Shown piece after piece: positions 7,964 through 18,320 of a stretch of 64,000 nucleotides of DNA. Positions within the stretch are counted from its first letter, which is position 1, and the number at the start of each line of letters is the position of its first letter. The position numbers and the translations under genes were made by a program. The stretch comes from Microtetraspora sp. NBRC 13810. Lineage in GTDB: Bacteria; Actinomycetota; Actinomycetes; Streptosporangiales; Streptosporangiaceae. The DNA lies in contig NZ_BSRQ01000024.1 of assembly GCF_030268685.1 (NCBI RefSeq), forward strand, positions 1 through 64,000, given 5' to 3'. The notes under the pieces are model-generated. The model did no database searches. It was not told where the DNA came from and saw only the letters and a list, made by a program, of their open reading frames with translations.

Positions 7964-9358
7964 ATGCCCAACCGGACACCCCTTCGCATCAAGCTCATCG
8001 CCGTCACGCTGGCGCTGTGCGCGTTCGGGCTGGCCCTGATCGGGGTGGGCAGCGTGTCCGTGCTGCACGGCTACCTGATCGACCGGGTGGACGCGCAGAA
8101 CGACATGATCACCGGAGACGTGATCCGGCGCAGCCAGCGCGGCCCGACGGCGCTGACCAACATCAGGCTGCCGCCGGACGCGATGCTCCAGTTGCGCGCC
8201 GACGACGGCGAGATCCTGCTCACCCTGAGCGGCATGGACGCCGAGGGCGAGCCGGGCCCGGACGTGCCGCGGCAGGGCAACCTGGAGCCGTTCACCGCCG
8301 CCGCGATCCGGGGCAGCGGGGAGTGGCGGGTCAGGGTGACCCCGATCGGCGGCACGGGCAGCTTCGTCGTCGCCACCGACCTCGCCGAGGTGCGCCAGAT
8401 CACCTCCAGGCTCGCGCTCATCGACCTGCTCGGCGGCGGCGGGGTGATGCTCATCCTGGCCGGCATCGGCATCGTGATCGTACGGCGGAGCCTGCGGCCC
8501 CTCGGCGAGATCGAGCGTACGGCCGAGGCCATCGCGGGCGGCGAGCTGAGCCGCCGGGTGCCCGACGCCGACCCGCGGACCGAGGTCGGCCGCCTGGCCC
8601 GCGCCCTGAACGGCATGCTCGCCCAGATCGAGGCCGCCTTCCGGGCCCGCTCGGAGTCGGAGTCGGCGGCGCGCGGCTCAGAGGAGCGGATGAGACGCTT
8701 CGTCGCCGACGCCTCGCACGAACTGCGCACCCCGCTCACCTCGATCCGCGGTTACGCGGAGTTCTACCGGCAGAATCCCGACGGCGACCCGGCCGCGCTG
8801 CTGCGCAGGGTCGAGGACGAAGCCGCCAGGATGGGCCTGCTCGTGGACGACCTGCTCCTCCTGGCCCGCCTGGACCGCCAGCGCCCGGTCGCCAACGACC
8901 CCGTGGACCTGCTCGCCCTCGCCGCCGACGCGGTGCACGACACCCGCATCCTCGCCCCCGACCGCGAGGTCACCCTGAACGTCGACGGCGCCGCCCTCAT
9001 CGTCGCCGGCGACGAGCTGCGCCTCCGCCAGGTGATCCGCAACCTGATGACCAACGCCCTCATCCACACCCCCGCCGGCACGCCCGTCGCGGTCCGGGTG
9101 GGCGCCACGGGCGACCAGGCATACCTGGAGGTCGCCGACGAGGGCCCCGGCCTCACCCCCGAGCAGGCCGAGCGGGTCTTCGAACGCTTCTACCGCGCCG
9201 ACACCGCCCGCACCCGCGCCCTCAAGGACGACGGCGGCACCGGCCTCGGCCTCGCCATCGTCGCCGCGCTCGTCCGCGCCCACGGCGGCAGGGTCACCGC
9301 CCACTCCGCCCCCGGCAAGGGCGCCCGGTTCCGCGTGGTCCTGCCGTTGGAGAAGTGA
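7964..9358 (+). CDS. Sensor histidine kinase
   Basis: Membrane sensor kinase of 464 aa. Two transmembrane segments (about 10-34 and 150-173) enclose a roughly 115-residue extracytoplasmic sensor region. A HAMP domain (about 174-226) contains RRSLRPLGEIERTAEAI. The dimerisation/phosphotransfer domain has the H-box ASHELRTPLTSIRGY (His about 252). The catalytic domain has the N-box NLMTNALIHTP, G1 DEGPGLTPEQ, F-box FERFYRAD and G2 GGTGLGLAIV. It partners the regulator 21 bp upstream. The signal is unknown. The kinase at 19609 is a clear paralogue, differing chiefly by a 14-residue insertion before the H-box. Confidence 0.92.
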   Translation: MPNRTPLRIKLIAVTLALCAFGLALIGVGSVSVLHGYLIDRVDAQNDMITGDVIRRSQRGPTALTNIRLPPDAMLQLRADDGEILLTLSGMDAEGEPGPDVPRQGNLEPFTAAAIRGSGEWRVRVTPIGGTGSFVVATDLAEVRQITSRLALIDLLGGGGVMLILAGIGIVIVRRSLRPLGEIERTAEAIAGGELSRRVPDADPRTEVGRLARALNGMLAQIEAAFRARSESESAARGSEERMRRFVADASHELRTPLTSIRGYAEFYRQNPDGDPAALLRRVEDEAARMGLLVDDLLLLARLDRQRPVANDPVDLLALAADAVHDTRILAPDREVTLNVDGAALIVAGDELRLRQVIRNLMTNALIHTPAGTPVAVRVGATGDQAYLEVADEGPGLTPEQAERVFERFYRADTARTRALKDDGGTGLGLAIVAALVRAHGGRVTAHSAPGKGARFRVVLPLEK

Positions 9359-9380
9359 TCAGGGTGAAAGACTGCATGTC

Positions 9381-9869
9381 ATGTCTTATCCCGAACCGCG
9401 GTATCTCGGTGACCAGGGCGAGCTCAGCGCCTCCATCCGTACGGCCGACGCACCCGCCGACCTGGTCTTCGCCTCCGGCACCAGAGTGCACTACCTCGCC
9501 ACCGGGGCGGGGACCAACGGGCAGTACGGCATGTATCGGTATGAGATGGGGCCGGAGGCGGGTGGGCCTGGGCCGCACTTTCATCGGACGATGTCGGAGT
9601 CGTTCTACGTCCTGACCGGGACGATCAAGATCTACGACGGTTCTCGGTGGGTCGACACCGGGCCCGGTGACTTCGTGCATGTGCCCGAGGGGGGTGTGCA
9701 CGGGTTCCGGAACGAGTCCGGTGAGGCGGCCACCATGTTGTTGCACTTCTCTCCCGGTGGGCCGCGGGAGGGGTACTTCGAGGGGCTGGCCGAGTTCGCG
9801 ATGTCGGGGATGCCGTCTGACGAGGAGCTTGCCGCTTTCTATCTTCTGCACGACAACCACTGGGTGTGA
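9381..9869 (+). CDS. Cupin-domain protein
   Basis: Single-domain cupin of 162 aa. The first conserved cupin motif appears as GPHFHRTMSESFYVLTGTIK, with metal-ligand His, His and Glu, and the second as PEGGVHGFRNES. The core lies at about residues 45-125, and a C-terminal tail (SDEELAAFYLLHDNHW) is shared by many small actinobacterial cupins. Such proteins are usually metal-dependent dioxygenases, isomerases or small-molecule sensors; no substrate can be assigned. The gene begins 22 bp after the histidine kinase, so it may be the third gene of that operon, but a link to signalling is not shown. Confidence 0.8.
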   Translation: MSYPEPRYLGDQGELSASIRTADAPADLVFASGTRVHYLATGAGTNGQYGMYRYEMGPEAGGPGPHFHRTMSESFYVLTGTIKIYDGSRWVDTGPGDFVHVPEGGVHGFRNESGEAATMLLHFSPGGPREGYFEGLAEFAMSGMPSDEELAAFYLLHDNHWV

Positions 9870-10006
9870 CTCGTCTCCCTGGGCGCCCTTCGGGTCCCTG
9901 TGCGCCGTTCGGGGGCGCCGGGCATCGCCGTTCCGCGTCTCGCCGTCGCGGCGCCTTGGGGGGAGAGGGAGCGTGCTTGGCGCCGGGGGCACCGCCCCCG
10001 TTACGC

Positions 10007-10060
10007 CGGCATTGTCATCGCCTCCGTGAACGCCCCCGATGCGTCGGCATTGTCATCGCC
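10007..10060. repeat. Direct repeat CGGCATTGTCATCGCC, 38-bp spacing
   Basis: The 16-mer CGGCATTGTCATCGCC occurs at 10007-10022 and again at 10045-10060. Sequence between the copies is partly related (GTGAACGCCCC versus the later TGAGAACGCC units), so the block looks like a degenerate tandem duplication. Confidence 0.7.
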
Positions 10061-10148
10061 CCTGAGAACGCCTCTGAGAACGCCTTCGTGAACCGTGAAC
10101 TGTGGGTGTTGGGCCCTGTCCAAGGCCGTCGGCTCACTCGTCGGAGAA

Positions 10149-10235
10149 CTTCGCGGTCGGCTGTGGGGAGCGCGTACCTTCGCGGTCGGCTGTGGGGAGC
10201 ACGTGCCTTTGCGGTCGGCTGTGGGGACCCCACCG
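10149..10235. repeat. 29-bp tandem repeat, three copies
   Basis: Three head-to-tail units start at 10149, 10178 and 10207. Each contains the core GCGGTCGGCTGTGGGGA preceded by CTTC or CTTT; the second and third diverge slightly and the third changes after the core. There are no spacers between units, so this is a minisatellite-like array and not CRISPR. It is non-coding as far as I can see. Confidence 0.85.
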
Positions 10236-10398
10236 GCCGGCATATTCGGTGTGGCCGATGCCGGTGGCGGCATCCGTGGACGCGACCACGAGCGCTTCGC
10301 CGGGGGGTGTGTGAGGGCTGGGCGCCCCGGGGGTGCGAGGCATGGCTGTGCGCCGGGCCCCGGTCGCTGTGGCGCCTGGGAGCGGAGGACTTGGGGGG

Positions 10399-11100
10399 TT
10401 ACGGGGTGGGGGGGAGGGTGGCGGCTATGCCGGTGAGGATGCGGGTCAGGCCGCGGGTGAAGCGGGTGTCGAAGTCGTGGTCGGCGCCTTCACGGAGGAT
10501 GCGGGTGAAGTAGGGGTATTCGCCGTTGGCGGTGAGGGTTTCCAGGTGGGGTGCGAGGCTGCGTTGCCAGCCCTGCTCGTCGAGGCCGGTGCCGCGGCGG
10601 ATGTCCCGCTCGGTCAGCTCCTCCTGGACGAAGCCGTTGACCCAGCTGCTGACCAGTGAATAGGTCTCCAGCATGTCCTCCAGGCTGAGACCGAGACCGT
10701 CCAGGACGGCCATGCTGTGCTCCAGCATGCGCAGCACGTTGGGCCCCATGGCGGGGCGGCCGGCGGCCATGCCGGCCAGCCACGGGTGGGCGAGCTGGGT
10801 GGCGCGCTGCCGTTCGGCCACCGCGCGCAGGTCGGCCTGCCAGTCGCCGGTGGGCTCGGGGAGGCCGATCTCGCCGACGATGTGGTCCAGCATCATCTGG
10901 CACAGGGCCTGCTTGTTCTCCACATACCGGTAGAGGCTCATGGCGCCGGTGCCGAGCGCCGCCGCGACCTTGCGCATGGAGACCGCGTCGATGCCGTGCT
11001 CGTCGGCGATGGCGATGGCAGCCTCGGCGATCTGGGCGCGGCTGTAGCTGGGAGGCCGCCCGCGCCCCGACTCGGGAGCCGGCATCCACACCTGGGCCAT
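10399..11100 (-). CDS. TetR-family repressor (TetR_C_1 type)
   Basis: Repressor of 233 aa. The N-terminal helix-turn-helix (about 15-60) reads YSRAQIAEAAIAIADEHG, VSMRKVAAALGTGAMSLYRYV and ENKQAL. The C-terminal ligand-binding part has the features of the TetR_C_1 group that commonly controls DrrAB-type exporters. The start at 11100 was chosen because GGGAGGG lies about 6 bp upstream; an ATG at 11127 would fall inside an operator-like repeat and one at 11085 lacks a binding site. The gene is divergent from an ABC exporter, with three 18-bp repeats in the shared intergenic region, so it most likely represses the exporter and itself. Confidence 0.88.
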   Translation of the reverse strand: MAQVWMPAPESGRGRPPSYSRAQIAEAAIAIADEHGIDAVSMRKVAAALGTGAMSLYRYVENKQALCQMMLDHIVGEIGLPEPTGDWQADLRAVAERQRATQLAHPWLAGMAAGRPAMGPNVLRMLEHSMAVLDGLGLSLEDMLETYSLVSSWVNGFVQEELTERDIRRGTGLDEQGWQRSLAPHLETLTANGEYPYFTRILREGADHDFDTRFTRGLTRILTGIAATLPPTP

Positions 11101-11119
11101 CCATACCCTCCCCGTTCTC

Positions 11120-11195
11120 GCGTACATCGTACCCGAAAGTCCTTGCGTACGCCGTACCCGAAGGGTTACCGTACATCGCGTACACCGTACTCGAA
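11120..11195. promoter_or_regulatory. Triple operator-like repeat between tetR and ABC exporter
   Basis: Three 18-bp copies of the pattern GCGTAC-N3-GTAC-N-CGAA lie at 11120-11137, 11145-11162 and 11178-11195. Each contains the palindromic core GTAC-N3-GTAC. They occupy the divergent promoter region and the last copy ends just before the AAGGAGG ribosome site of the ATPase gene. The best explanation is multi-site binding by the adjacent TetR protein. Confidence 0.6.
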
Positions 11196-11204
11196 GGAGG
11201 CGTG

Positions 11205-12158
11205 ATGGAGATCGTCACAGCGGAAGGGCTCCGCAGACGGTTCGGCAGGACACAGGCGCTGGACGGGCTCGACCTGGCCGTGCCGGCGGGCACGGTCTTC
11301 GGCCTGCTCGGGCCGAACGGGGCGGGCAAGACCACCGCCGTCCGGGCGCTGGCCACGTTGACCGCCCTGGACGGAGGGCGGGCCACGGTCGCCGGGTTCG
11401 ACGTGGCCCGCCGGCCGGCCGAGGTACGCCGCCGAATCCGGCTGACCGGCCAGCACGCGGCGCTGGACGAGACGCTGACCGGCAGGGAGAACCTCTACCT
11501 CTTCGGCAGGCTCTTCCACCTCGGCCGCGCCGACGCTCGGCGCAGGGCGACCGAACTGCTGGAACGCTTCGACCTCGCCGCGGCGGCGGACCGGCCGGTG
11601 CGCACCTACTCGGGCGGTATGCGCCGCAGGCTGGACCTCATCTCCAGCCTGATCGTCCCGCCCGCCGTACTGTTCCTGGACGAACCCACCACCGGGCTCG
11701 ACCCGCGCAGCCGCAACGAGATCTGGGACACGATCAGGGAACTCGTCACCCAGGGCGCCACCGTGCTGCTGACCACGCAGTACCTGGAGGAGGCCGACCG
11801 GCTCGCCCAGCACATCGCGGTGGTGGACCACGGCCGGGTGATCGCGTCGGGCTCGCCCGGCGAGCTCAAGGCGGCCCTCGGCGGCCGGATCGACGTCGTC
11901 GTCCGCACGGCCACGGACCTCGGCACCGCCGGCGGCGCGCTGAACGCCATGACCGGCGCCACGCCGGAGATCGACCGCGACCGGTTACGGCTCAGCGTGC
12001 CGTTCAGCGCGCAGTCGACGACGTTGCCGGGGGTGGTGCGCGGGCTGGAGACGGCCGGGGTCGAACCGGTGGATGTGGCCGTGCGGCTGCCCAGCCTGGA
12101 CGAGGTGTTCCTGACCCTGACCGGCGAGCCCGGCCGGACGCCGGAGGCGGTCCGATGA
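11205..12158 (+). CDS. ABC exporter ATP-binding protein (DrrA-like)
   Basis: ATPase of 317 aa of the DrrA daunorubicin-resistance type. It shows Walker A GLLGPNGAGKTTAVRAL (near residue 35), a Q-loop region at LTGQHAALDETLTGREN, the ABC signature YSGGMRRRLDL, Walker B PAVLFLDEPTTGLDP and the H-loop region TTQYLEEAD. A C-terminal extension of roughly 90 residues after the ATPase core is typical for DrrA. ATG 11205 follows AAGGAGG by 4 bp. It overlaps the permease start by 4 bp (ATGA), so the two are translationally coupled. It would energise export of a hydrophobic antibiotic or lipid. Confidence 0.92.
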   Translation: MEIVTAEGLRRRFGRTQALDGLDLAVPAGTVFGLLGPNGAGKTTAVRALATLTALDGGRATVAGFDVARRPAEVRRRIRLTGQHAALDETLTGRENLYLFGRLFHLGRADARRRATELLERFDLAAAADRPVRTYSGGMRRRLDLISSLIVPPAVLFLDEPTTGLDPRSRNEIWDTIRELVTQGATVLLTTQYLEEADRLAQHIAVVDHGRVIASGSPGELKAALGGRIDVVVRTATDLGTAGGALNAMTGATPEIDRDRLRLSVPFSAQSTTLPGVVRGLETAGVEPVDVAVRLPSLDEVFLTLTGEPGRTPEAVR

Positions 12159-12949
12159 CGACGATCAGGCACGGCCTCGGGGACGGGGCGATGATCGTGC
12201 ACCGGAACCTGCTGCAACTGCGGCACAGCCCCGGGGCGATCGCCGGTGCCGTGATGTTCCCGCTGGCCTTCGTGGTGCTCTTCGGCTACGTCTTCGGCAG
12301 CGCCATCCCGGTGGGCCAGGGGGCGAACTATCGCGAATACCTGATGCCCGGCCTGTTCGTGATGGGCATCGTGATGGGCGTCACCGCTTCCATGATCGAG
12401 GTCGCCGGGGACACCGGCCTCGGGGTGATGGACCGGCTGCGCTCGATGCCGATCGCCCGGTCGGCCGTGCCGTTCGGCCAGACGGGATCGGACCTCATCG
12501 TCGCCACCGCCACCCTGGTGCTGATGGCGGCGACCGGCCTGTTGGTCGGCTGGCGGGCGCACAACGGCATCGCCGCCACCGCCGCCGCCTTCGGGCTGCT
12601 GCTTCTGCTGCAGTACGCCATGTCCTGGATCGCCATCTACCTGGGCACACTGGTCAAGAACAAGGAGACGGCGGCCAAACTGGGCCCGCTCACCATGCCG
12701 CTCACCATGATCTCCAACGTCTTCGTGCCCATCGACGGTATGCCCGCCGTGCTGCGATTCCTCGCCGAGTGGAACCCGGTGAGCGCCGCGGTCACCGCCT
12801 GCCGCGAACTGTTCGGCAACCCCGGCGTCCCCACCGGTGACGCGACCTGGCCACTCGCCCACCCCGTCCTCGCCACCCTCGCCTGGTGCGCCTTCATCCT
12901 CGCCGTCTTCGTGCCGCTGTCGATACGCCGGTTCGCCCGGCCGTACTGA
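12155..12949 (+). CDS. ABC-2 type permease (DrrB-like)
   Basis: Integral membrane protein of 264 aa with about six hydrophobic segments and the ABC-2 (DrrB) pattern. The N-terminal cytoplasmic part reads VHRNLLQLRHSPGAIAGAVM, followed by segments around VVLFGYVFGSAI, YLMPGLFVMGIVMG and VATATLVLMAATGLL, then LGPLTMPLTMISNVFVPIDGMP, a phrase conserved in DrrB proteins. It forms a half-transporter with the upstream ATPase and is coupled to it by an ATGA overlap. The operon is divergent from the TetR repressor. A gap of 86 bp without a gene follows. Confidence 0.9.
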   Translation: MTTIRHGLGDGAMIVHRNLLQLRHSPGAIAGAVMFPLAFVVLFGYVFGSAIPVGQGANYREYLMPGLFVMGIVMGVTASMIEVAGDTGLGVMDRLRSMPIARSAVPFGQTGSDLIVATATLVLMAATGLLVGWRAHNGIAATAAAFGLLLLLQYAMSWIAIYLGTLVKNKETAAKLGPLTMPLTMISNVFVPIDGMPAVLRFLAEWNPVSAAVTACRELFGNPGVPTGDATWPLAHPVLATLAWCAFILAVFVPLSIRRFARPY

Positions 12950-13035
12950 CGGGCGGGCCGGCGGAGTACCGGGCTCCCCAGCGGATCTTCCGATCCGGTC
13001 GCCGGGCCCCGTGATTCCCTGCCAGGCCCACGGCG

Positions 13036-14955
13036 TCAGCCCATGCCGGGGAACGTGGCGTCGGGGAAGGTGTCGGCGCCCGGGCGGGTGACCACGACCT
13101 GGTCGCCCTCCTTGAGGCCGGTGACGATCTGGACGTAGAGGTCGCCGTGTACGCCGGTGGTGACCCGGCGTTCGGTGTCGGAGCCGTTGACGCGGACGGT
13201 GACGGTGGAGCCCTTCGGGCCGGTGTGCACGGCGCGGGACGGGACGTAGACGGCGTCGTCCGCCTTGTCCACCGTCACCTGGATGATCGCGCTCTGGCCG
13301 ACCATGAGACCGGCCGGCGGCTTGTCGAAGGCGATCATCACGCCGTACTGGACGAGGTTGCCGTTGACCGTGGCGGTGGGCGCGATCTGGGTGACCTCGC
13401 CGGTGTAGTTCCGGCCGGGGCGGGTGGACAGGCCCACCGTGGCGGGCTGGCCGATCTTGAGGTGGCCGACGTCGGTCTGCGAGAACATCGCCTGGACCTG
13501 GAGTTCGTCCAGGTTGCCGAGGGTGATGAAGGTGCCGGTGCCGGGGTCGGTGCCGACGCCGCCGGCGACCGACAGGATGGTGCCGGCCACCGGAGCCTCG
13601 ATGGACACGCCCTTCAGCGCGGTGTCGGCCTGGTCGAGCTGCCGCTTGGCCGTCGCCAGGTCGGCCTGCGCCTGCGCCACCGTCACCACCCGGTTCCCGC
13701 CGCCGCCCGCGCCGCCGAACCCGCCACCACCGCCACCGCCGCCCGTGCCGCCGCCGGGGCGGGCGCCGGTGCCGCCGCCCTGGCCGTTCGCCCCTTGGCC
13801 CTGGGCCGGGGGTTGCGCGGGCTGGGTCGCCCCGCCGCAGGTCGGTGTGGGGGCCGGCTTCGTGGGGGCCGTGGTGGCGGGCGGCTGGGGCGCGGGGGAG
13901 AGCGGGTAGGTGGGGTCCGGTTCGGGGGACGAGGTCGGACGGGGGTCCGGCCTGGCCGGGCCGGTCGGCTTTTCAGCCGGTTTCTCGGTGGGCTCGGCGG
14001 TGGCGGTCGCCGTGGGGACGGGGTCGGCCGTGGGCTTGTCGTGGCCGGGGTGATGCCGGTGCCGGTCCACGGCGCTCTGCGTGGCGTCCCGGCCGCCCTG
14101 GGCGGGGTGGTACACGGCCGGCTGGATCAGCGCGGGCTGTACGGCTGCCGCCGGGGCCACGTTCGCCGCCGGGGCCACGTTCAGCTCGCCGGAGGTGGGA
14201 GGCGTGCTGGGAGAAGGGGTCGGCTTCCCCGGGTGCGCGGGAGGCGTGGCGGGCTTGCCCGGCGAGGAGGGCGTGCCAGGCTTGGAAGGAGCGCCCGGTC
14301 CGGTCGGAGTGCCGGGCTTGGTCGGGGTGCCAGGGGTGCCAGGTTTGGCGGGCGAGGTGACACAGGGCTGGGACGGCTTGCCGGTACCCGCGCCCGCCGG
14401 AGCGCCGGAGCCACCGGCCTGCCCGCCACCCGCGGCCCGCTGACCAGCCCCGCCCGCACCCGCTCCGGCCCCGCCGGCACCCGCACCAGCGCCGCCGATA
14501 CCGGCCGCACCCGCGCCCGCGCCAGCGCCGCCGGAACCGGTGCCGCCGCCTGAGGTGCCGGCCGGTGCCTGGGAGGTACCGGCGGCCTCAGCGTCCTCGG
14601 CCTGGTCGGCGGTCTCCTGGGCCGCGTCGACGGCCGCCTTCGCCGCCGTGTAGTCCTCCTGGGCCTGCGTGTCGTCGATCGTGGCGAGCAGGTCGCCCGC
14701 GTCCACCTTGTCGCCCGGCCGTACGTAGACCTTCCGTACCGCGCCGGACGCGCCGAAGGCGAGTTGCCGGGTGCGGGCGTTCACGGTGGAGCCGGCCGCC
14801 GAGACCGCGTTGACGACGGTGCCGCGCTTGGCGGCGGCCAGATCGGCCTGGATCGCGGCCGTCGAGCCCGAGTCCCCCAGGGACAGCACGGTGACGCCCG
14901 CGGCGGCCAGGACGGCCAGCGCCAGGCCGCCCGCTCGAAGGACACTCGCTCTCAT
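13036..14955 (-). CDS. HlyD/MacA-type efflux adaptor with large low-complexity insertion
   Basis: Membrane-fusion-type adaptor of about 639 aa, far longer than the usual 350-450. An N-terminal anchor (residues about 5-27) is followed by the first lipoyl half-motif ([20 protein letters not shown]) and the start of a helical arm. About 290 residues of Gly/Ala- then Pro/Lys/Thr-rich sequence follow (approximately 127-420; blocks of GAGAG, then KPGTP-like repeats, then a poly-Gly run). The second helical arm ([16 protein letters not shown]), the second lipoyl half ([14 protein letters not shown]), the beta-barrel and the membrane-proximal domain come after it. ATG 14955 is preferred for its AGGATG spacing; ATG 14964 is possible. 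It is divergent from the second adaptor at 15103. Confidence 0.8.
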   Translation of the reverse strand: MRASVLRAGGLALAVLAAAGVTVLSLGDSGSTAAIQADLAAAKRGTVVNAVSAAGSTVNARTRQLAFGASGAVRKVYVRPGDKVDAGDLLATIDDTQAQEDYTAAKAAVDAAQETADQAEDAEAAGTSQAPAGTSGGGTGSGGAGAGAGAAGIGGAGAGAGGAGAGAGGAGQRAAGGGQAGGSGAPAGAGTGKPSQPCVTSPAKPGTPGTPTKPGTPTGPGAPSKPGTPSSPGKPATPPAHPGKPTPSPSTPPTSGELNVAPAANVAPAAAVQPALIQPAVYHPAQGGRDATQSAVDRHRHHPGHDKPTADPVPTATATAEPTEKPAEKPTGPARPDPRPTSSPEPDPTYPLSPAPQPPATTAPTKPAPTPTCGGATQPAQPPAQGQGANGQGGGTGARPGGGTGGGGGGGGFGGAGGGGNRVVTVAQAQADLATAKRQLDQADTALKGVSIEAPVAGTILSVAGGVGTDPGTGTFITLGNLDELQVQAMFSQTDVGHLKIGQPATVGLSTRPGRNYTGEVTQIAPTATVNGNLVQYGVMIAFDKPPAGLMVGQSAIIQVTVDKADDAVYVPSRAVHTGPKGSTVTVRVNGSDTERRVTTGVHGDLYVQIVTGLKEGDQVVVTRPGADTFPDATFPGMG

Positions 14956-15102
14956 GGGTGTCATCCTGGTGCCGCGATGTCAGGTCATGCCGTGCCTGAG
15001 CTGAGAGTTTCCTGTGTGACGGACGGGGCGGGCGACTCCTGACAGCAAACGCTCAGGCGAAGCTGAGCTGAGGTCAAGCGCGGCGGTCCAAGGTGGTCGC
15101 TT

Positions 15103-16292
15103 GTGAAGCTGTCGTTGCGGCGCAGAGCGCTGATCGTGAACGGTGCCCTCGCGGTGCTTCTGGTGGCCGGGGTCGGAGCCGCCTACGCCTCCCTCAACGG
15201 GGAACCCGAGCCCGGCGTGACACCCCTGACCGCCACGGTGACGAAGGGTACGGTGACGTCGTCCGTCTCCGCGTCCGGCTCGATCGCCAGCGCGAACACC
15301 AGGTCGCTGAACTTCACCGGCAGCGGAACCGTCGAGTCGATCAAGGTCGAGGTCGGGGACAGGGTGAAGAAGGGTCAGGTGCTGGCCAGGCTGGACGACA
15401 CCGAGGCCAGGGAGAACCTCGACGCGGCCAAGGCGAGCCTGGACGCCGCGGACGACGCCGACACCTCCACCGCCTCCGGCTACTCGCAGTACATCAACGC
15501 GCGCAACGCCTACCGGCAGGCCGGCCGGGCACTCGACGGCACGGTACTCAAGGCGCCGTTCGCGGGCACGGTCACCGGGGTCAACGGCACCGCCGGCGGC
15601 CCGGCGAGCGGTTCGGGCGGCGGAACCGGCGGCTCCGGCGGCGGGTCGGCGGGCACCGCAGGCTCCGGCGGGGCGGGCGCGGGCGGCGCGGCCAAGAGCA
15701 CCGGCACGGCATCGGGCGGCTCCGGCTTCGTCGAACTGGCCGACACCAGGAAACTGCAGATCGTCGGCATGTTCACCGAGGCGGACGTCACCAGGCTGAA
15801 GGTCGGGCAACCGGCCACCATCACGTTCGACGCGCTCACCGGCGTGTCCGCGCAGGGCGAGGTCTCCCAGATCGACCCGACGGCCCAGACGGACAACAAC
15901 GTCGTGCGCTACGCGGTCACCATCACCCTCAAGGACAGCCCGCCCGGGGTCCGGCTGGGCCAGACGGCGAGCGTCCAGGTCGTGGCGGACCAGGCCGAGG
16001 ACGTGCTCACCGTGCCGACCTCGGCGGTCAGGTCGGCCGGCGGGCAGAACACGGTCATCCTGGTCAGGAACGGTCAGCAGGTCCCCACCCGGGTCGAGAT
16101 CGGCGTCAAGGGGGACACCACCACCGAGATCAGGTCCGGCCTGGACCAGGGCGACCATGTCGTACGGCAGGCCAACCCGGCCACCACCGGCGGCCAGCAG
16201 GGCGGCTTCCCCGGCCTCGGCGGCGCCCGCGGCGGCGGCGGGTTCGGCGGCGGTGGCGGCGGCGGGGCACGCCTGGGCGGCGGTGGCGGCCG

Positions 16293-16296
<4 letters not shown>
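15103..16296 (+). CDS. HlyD/MacA-type efflux adaptor
   Basis: Adaptor of 397 aa from a GTG. It has an N-terminal anchor (RRRALIVNGALAVLLVAGVGAAYA), a first lipoyl half (GSGTVESIKVEVGDRVKKGQ), a very short helical hairpin, a second lipoyl half (GTVLKAPFAGTVTGV) interrupted by a roughly 60-residue Gly/Ser/Ala-rich loop, a beta-barrel (LADTRKLQIVGMFTEADVTRLKVGQPATI) and a membrane-proximal domain (VLTVPTSAVRSAGGQNTVILV). It ends in a poly-Gly tail. It overlaps the ATPase gene by 4 bp and would couple the MacB-like permease to an extracytoplasmic substrate or partner. Confidence 0.87.
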
Positions 16297-17026
<730 letters not shown>

Positions 17027-17030
<4 letters not shown>

Positions 17031-18310
17031 ACGCCTGGGAGGTGCTGCGCTTCGCCGTGCGCGGGCTGACCGCGAACAAGATGCGCAGCGTGCTCACCAC
17101 GCTGGGCATCCTCATCGGCGTGGCGGCGGTGATCCTGCTGGTCGCGGTCGGCGAGGGCACCTCGCGGGCGATCACGCAGAACATCCAGCAACTGGGCGCC
17201 AACACGCTGACGATCTCCCCCTCCACCAGCGGTGGCGGCGGAGGCGGCGGCGGGTTCGCCCGGGCGCTCGGCTTCGGCGGCGGCGGGGGCGCGGGCGGGC
17301 AGGGCTCCGGCCCGCGCACCCAGGCCAAGGACCTCACCGTGGACGACGCCAGGGCGCTCGCCGACCGGAACAACGCGCCCTCGGTGCGCAGCGTCTCGCC
17401 GGTGGTCACCGCGCCGTCCCAGCCCGCCGTCTACGAGGGTGCCAGCCACACGATCCAGCAGCTCGTCGGCACCTACCCGGCCTACTTCGAGACCTCGAAC
17501 AAGCCGGTCGTCAAGGGCGGCTACTTCACCGCGGACGACGTGCTGGCCGCCCGCAAGATCGTGGTGATCGGGCAGACCGTGGCCGAGGACCTCTTCGGCG
17601 CCGTGGACCCGCTGGACAAGCAGATCACCATCGGCGGGGTGCCGTTCACCGTGGTCGGGGTGCTGAAGGAGGCCGGCTCCTCCGGCGGCTTCCAGGACGC
17701 CGACGACCTCGCGATCGCGCCGCTGCCCGCCGTGCAGCAGAGCCTGACCGGGTTCGGCCCGCTGGGTCAGGTGATCGTGCAGGCCACCTCCGCCGACACA
17801 GTCGACGCCGCCCAGGACGAGGTCACCTCGATCCTCAACCAGCGGCACGGCATCACCGGCACCCAGGCGGCCGACTACCGCATCCTCAACCAGGCGACCC
17901 TCCAGGAGACGGTGGCCACCGCGACCGGCACGTTCACCGTGCTGCTCGCCGCGGTCGCCGGGATCAGCCTGCTGGTCGGCGGGATCGGCATCACCAACAT
18001 CATGCTGGTGACCGTCACCGAGCGGACCAGGGAGATCGGCATCCGCAAGGCCATCGGCGCGCCCAGGAACGCGATCCTCGGCCAGTTTCTCGCGGAGGCG
18101 ACCATGCTCAGCCTGATCGGTGGTTTGCTGGGAGTGGCGCTGGGCGTCCTCGGCAGCCAGTTCTCGGTCGCGGGCGTCCAACCGGTGGTCGTCCCCACGT
18201 CGGTGATGCTCGCCCTCGGCGTGTCGGTCGCCATCGGCCTGTTCTTCGGCGGTTATCCCGCCAGCCGTGCCGCCAAGCTGCGGCCCATCGAAGCACTGCG
18301 GCACGAGTAA
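17027..18310 (+). CDS. MacB-like ABC permease
   Basis: Permease of 427 aa with the MacB/FtsX layout: one N-terminal transmembrane helix (MRSVLTTLGILIGVAAVILLVAVGEG), a large extracytoplasmic domain (about 55-300) and three C-terminal helices (FTVLLAAVAGISLLVGGIGITNIMLV and two more). Typical FtsX signatures are TERTREIGIRKAIGA and the terminal PASRAAKLRPIEALRHE. A Gly-rich insert sits at residues about 68-95, echoing the Gly-rich loops in both adaptors. It starts at GTG 17027, overlapping the ATPase stop. The substrate could be an antibiotic, lipoprotein or peptide. Confidence 0.92.
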
Positions 18311-18320
18311 GGGTGAGACG

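Larger units (their letters stand above)
9870..10398. other. Gene-free repeat-rich intergenic region
   Basis: I see no credible gene in these 529 bp; every open frame reads Arg/Gly/Pro-rich low complexity. The stretch holds a 16-bp sequence repeated at 38-bp spacing (10007 and 10045), a 12-bp duplication of the type CTGAGAACGCCT near 10062-10085, and a 29-bp tandem repeat (10149-10235). Position between cupin and tetR, which point towards each other, allows transcription ends, but no clean hairpin-plus-T terminator was found. Confidence 0.6.

Noticed and set aside
10149-10235. Possible CRISPR array (29-bp repeats)
   Set aside because: The three units are directly adjacent with no unique spacers, and no cas genes are present.
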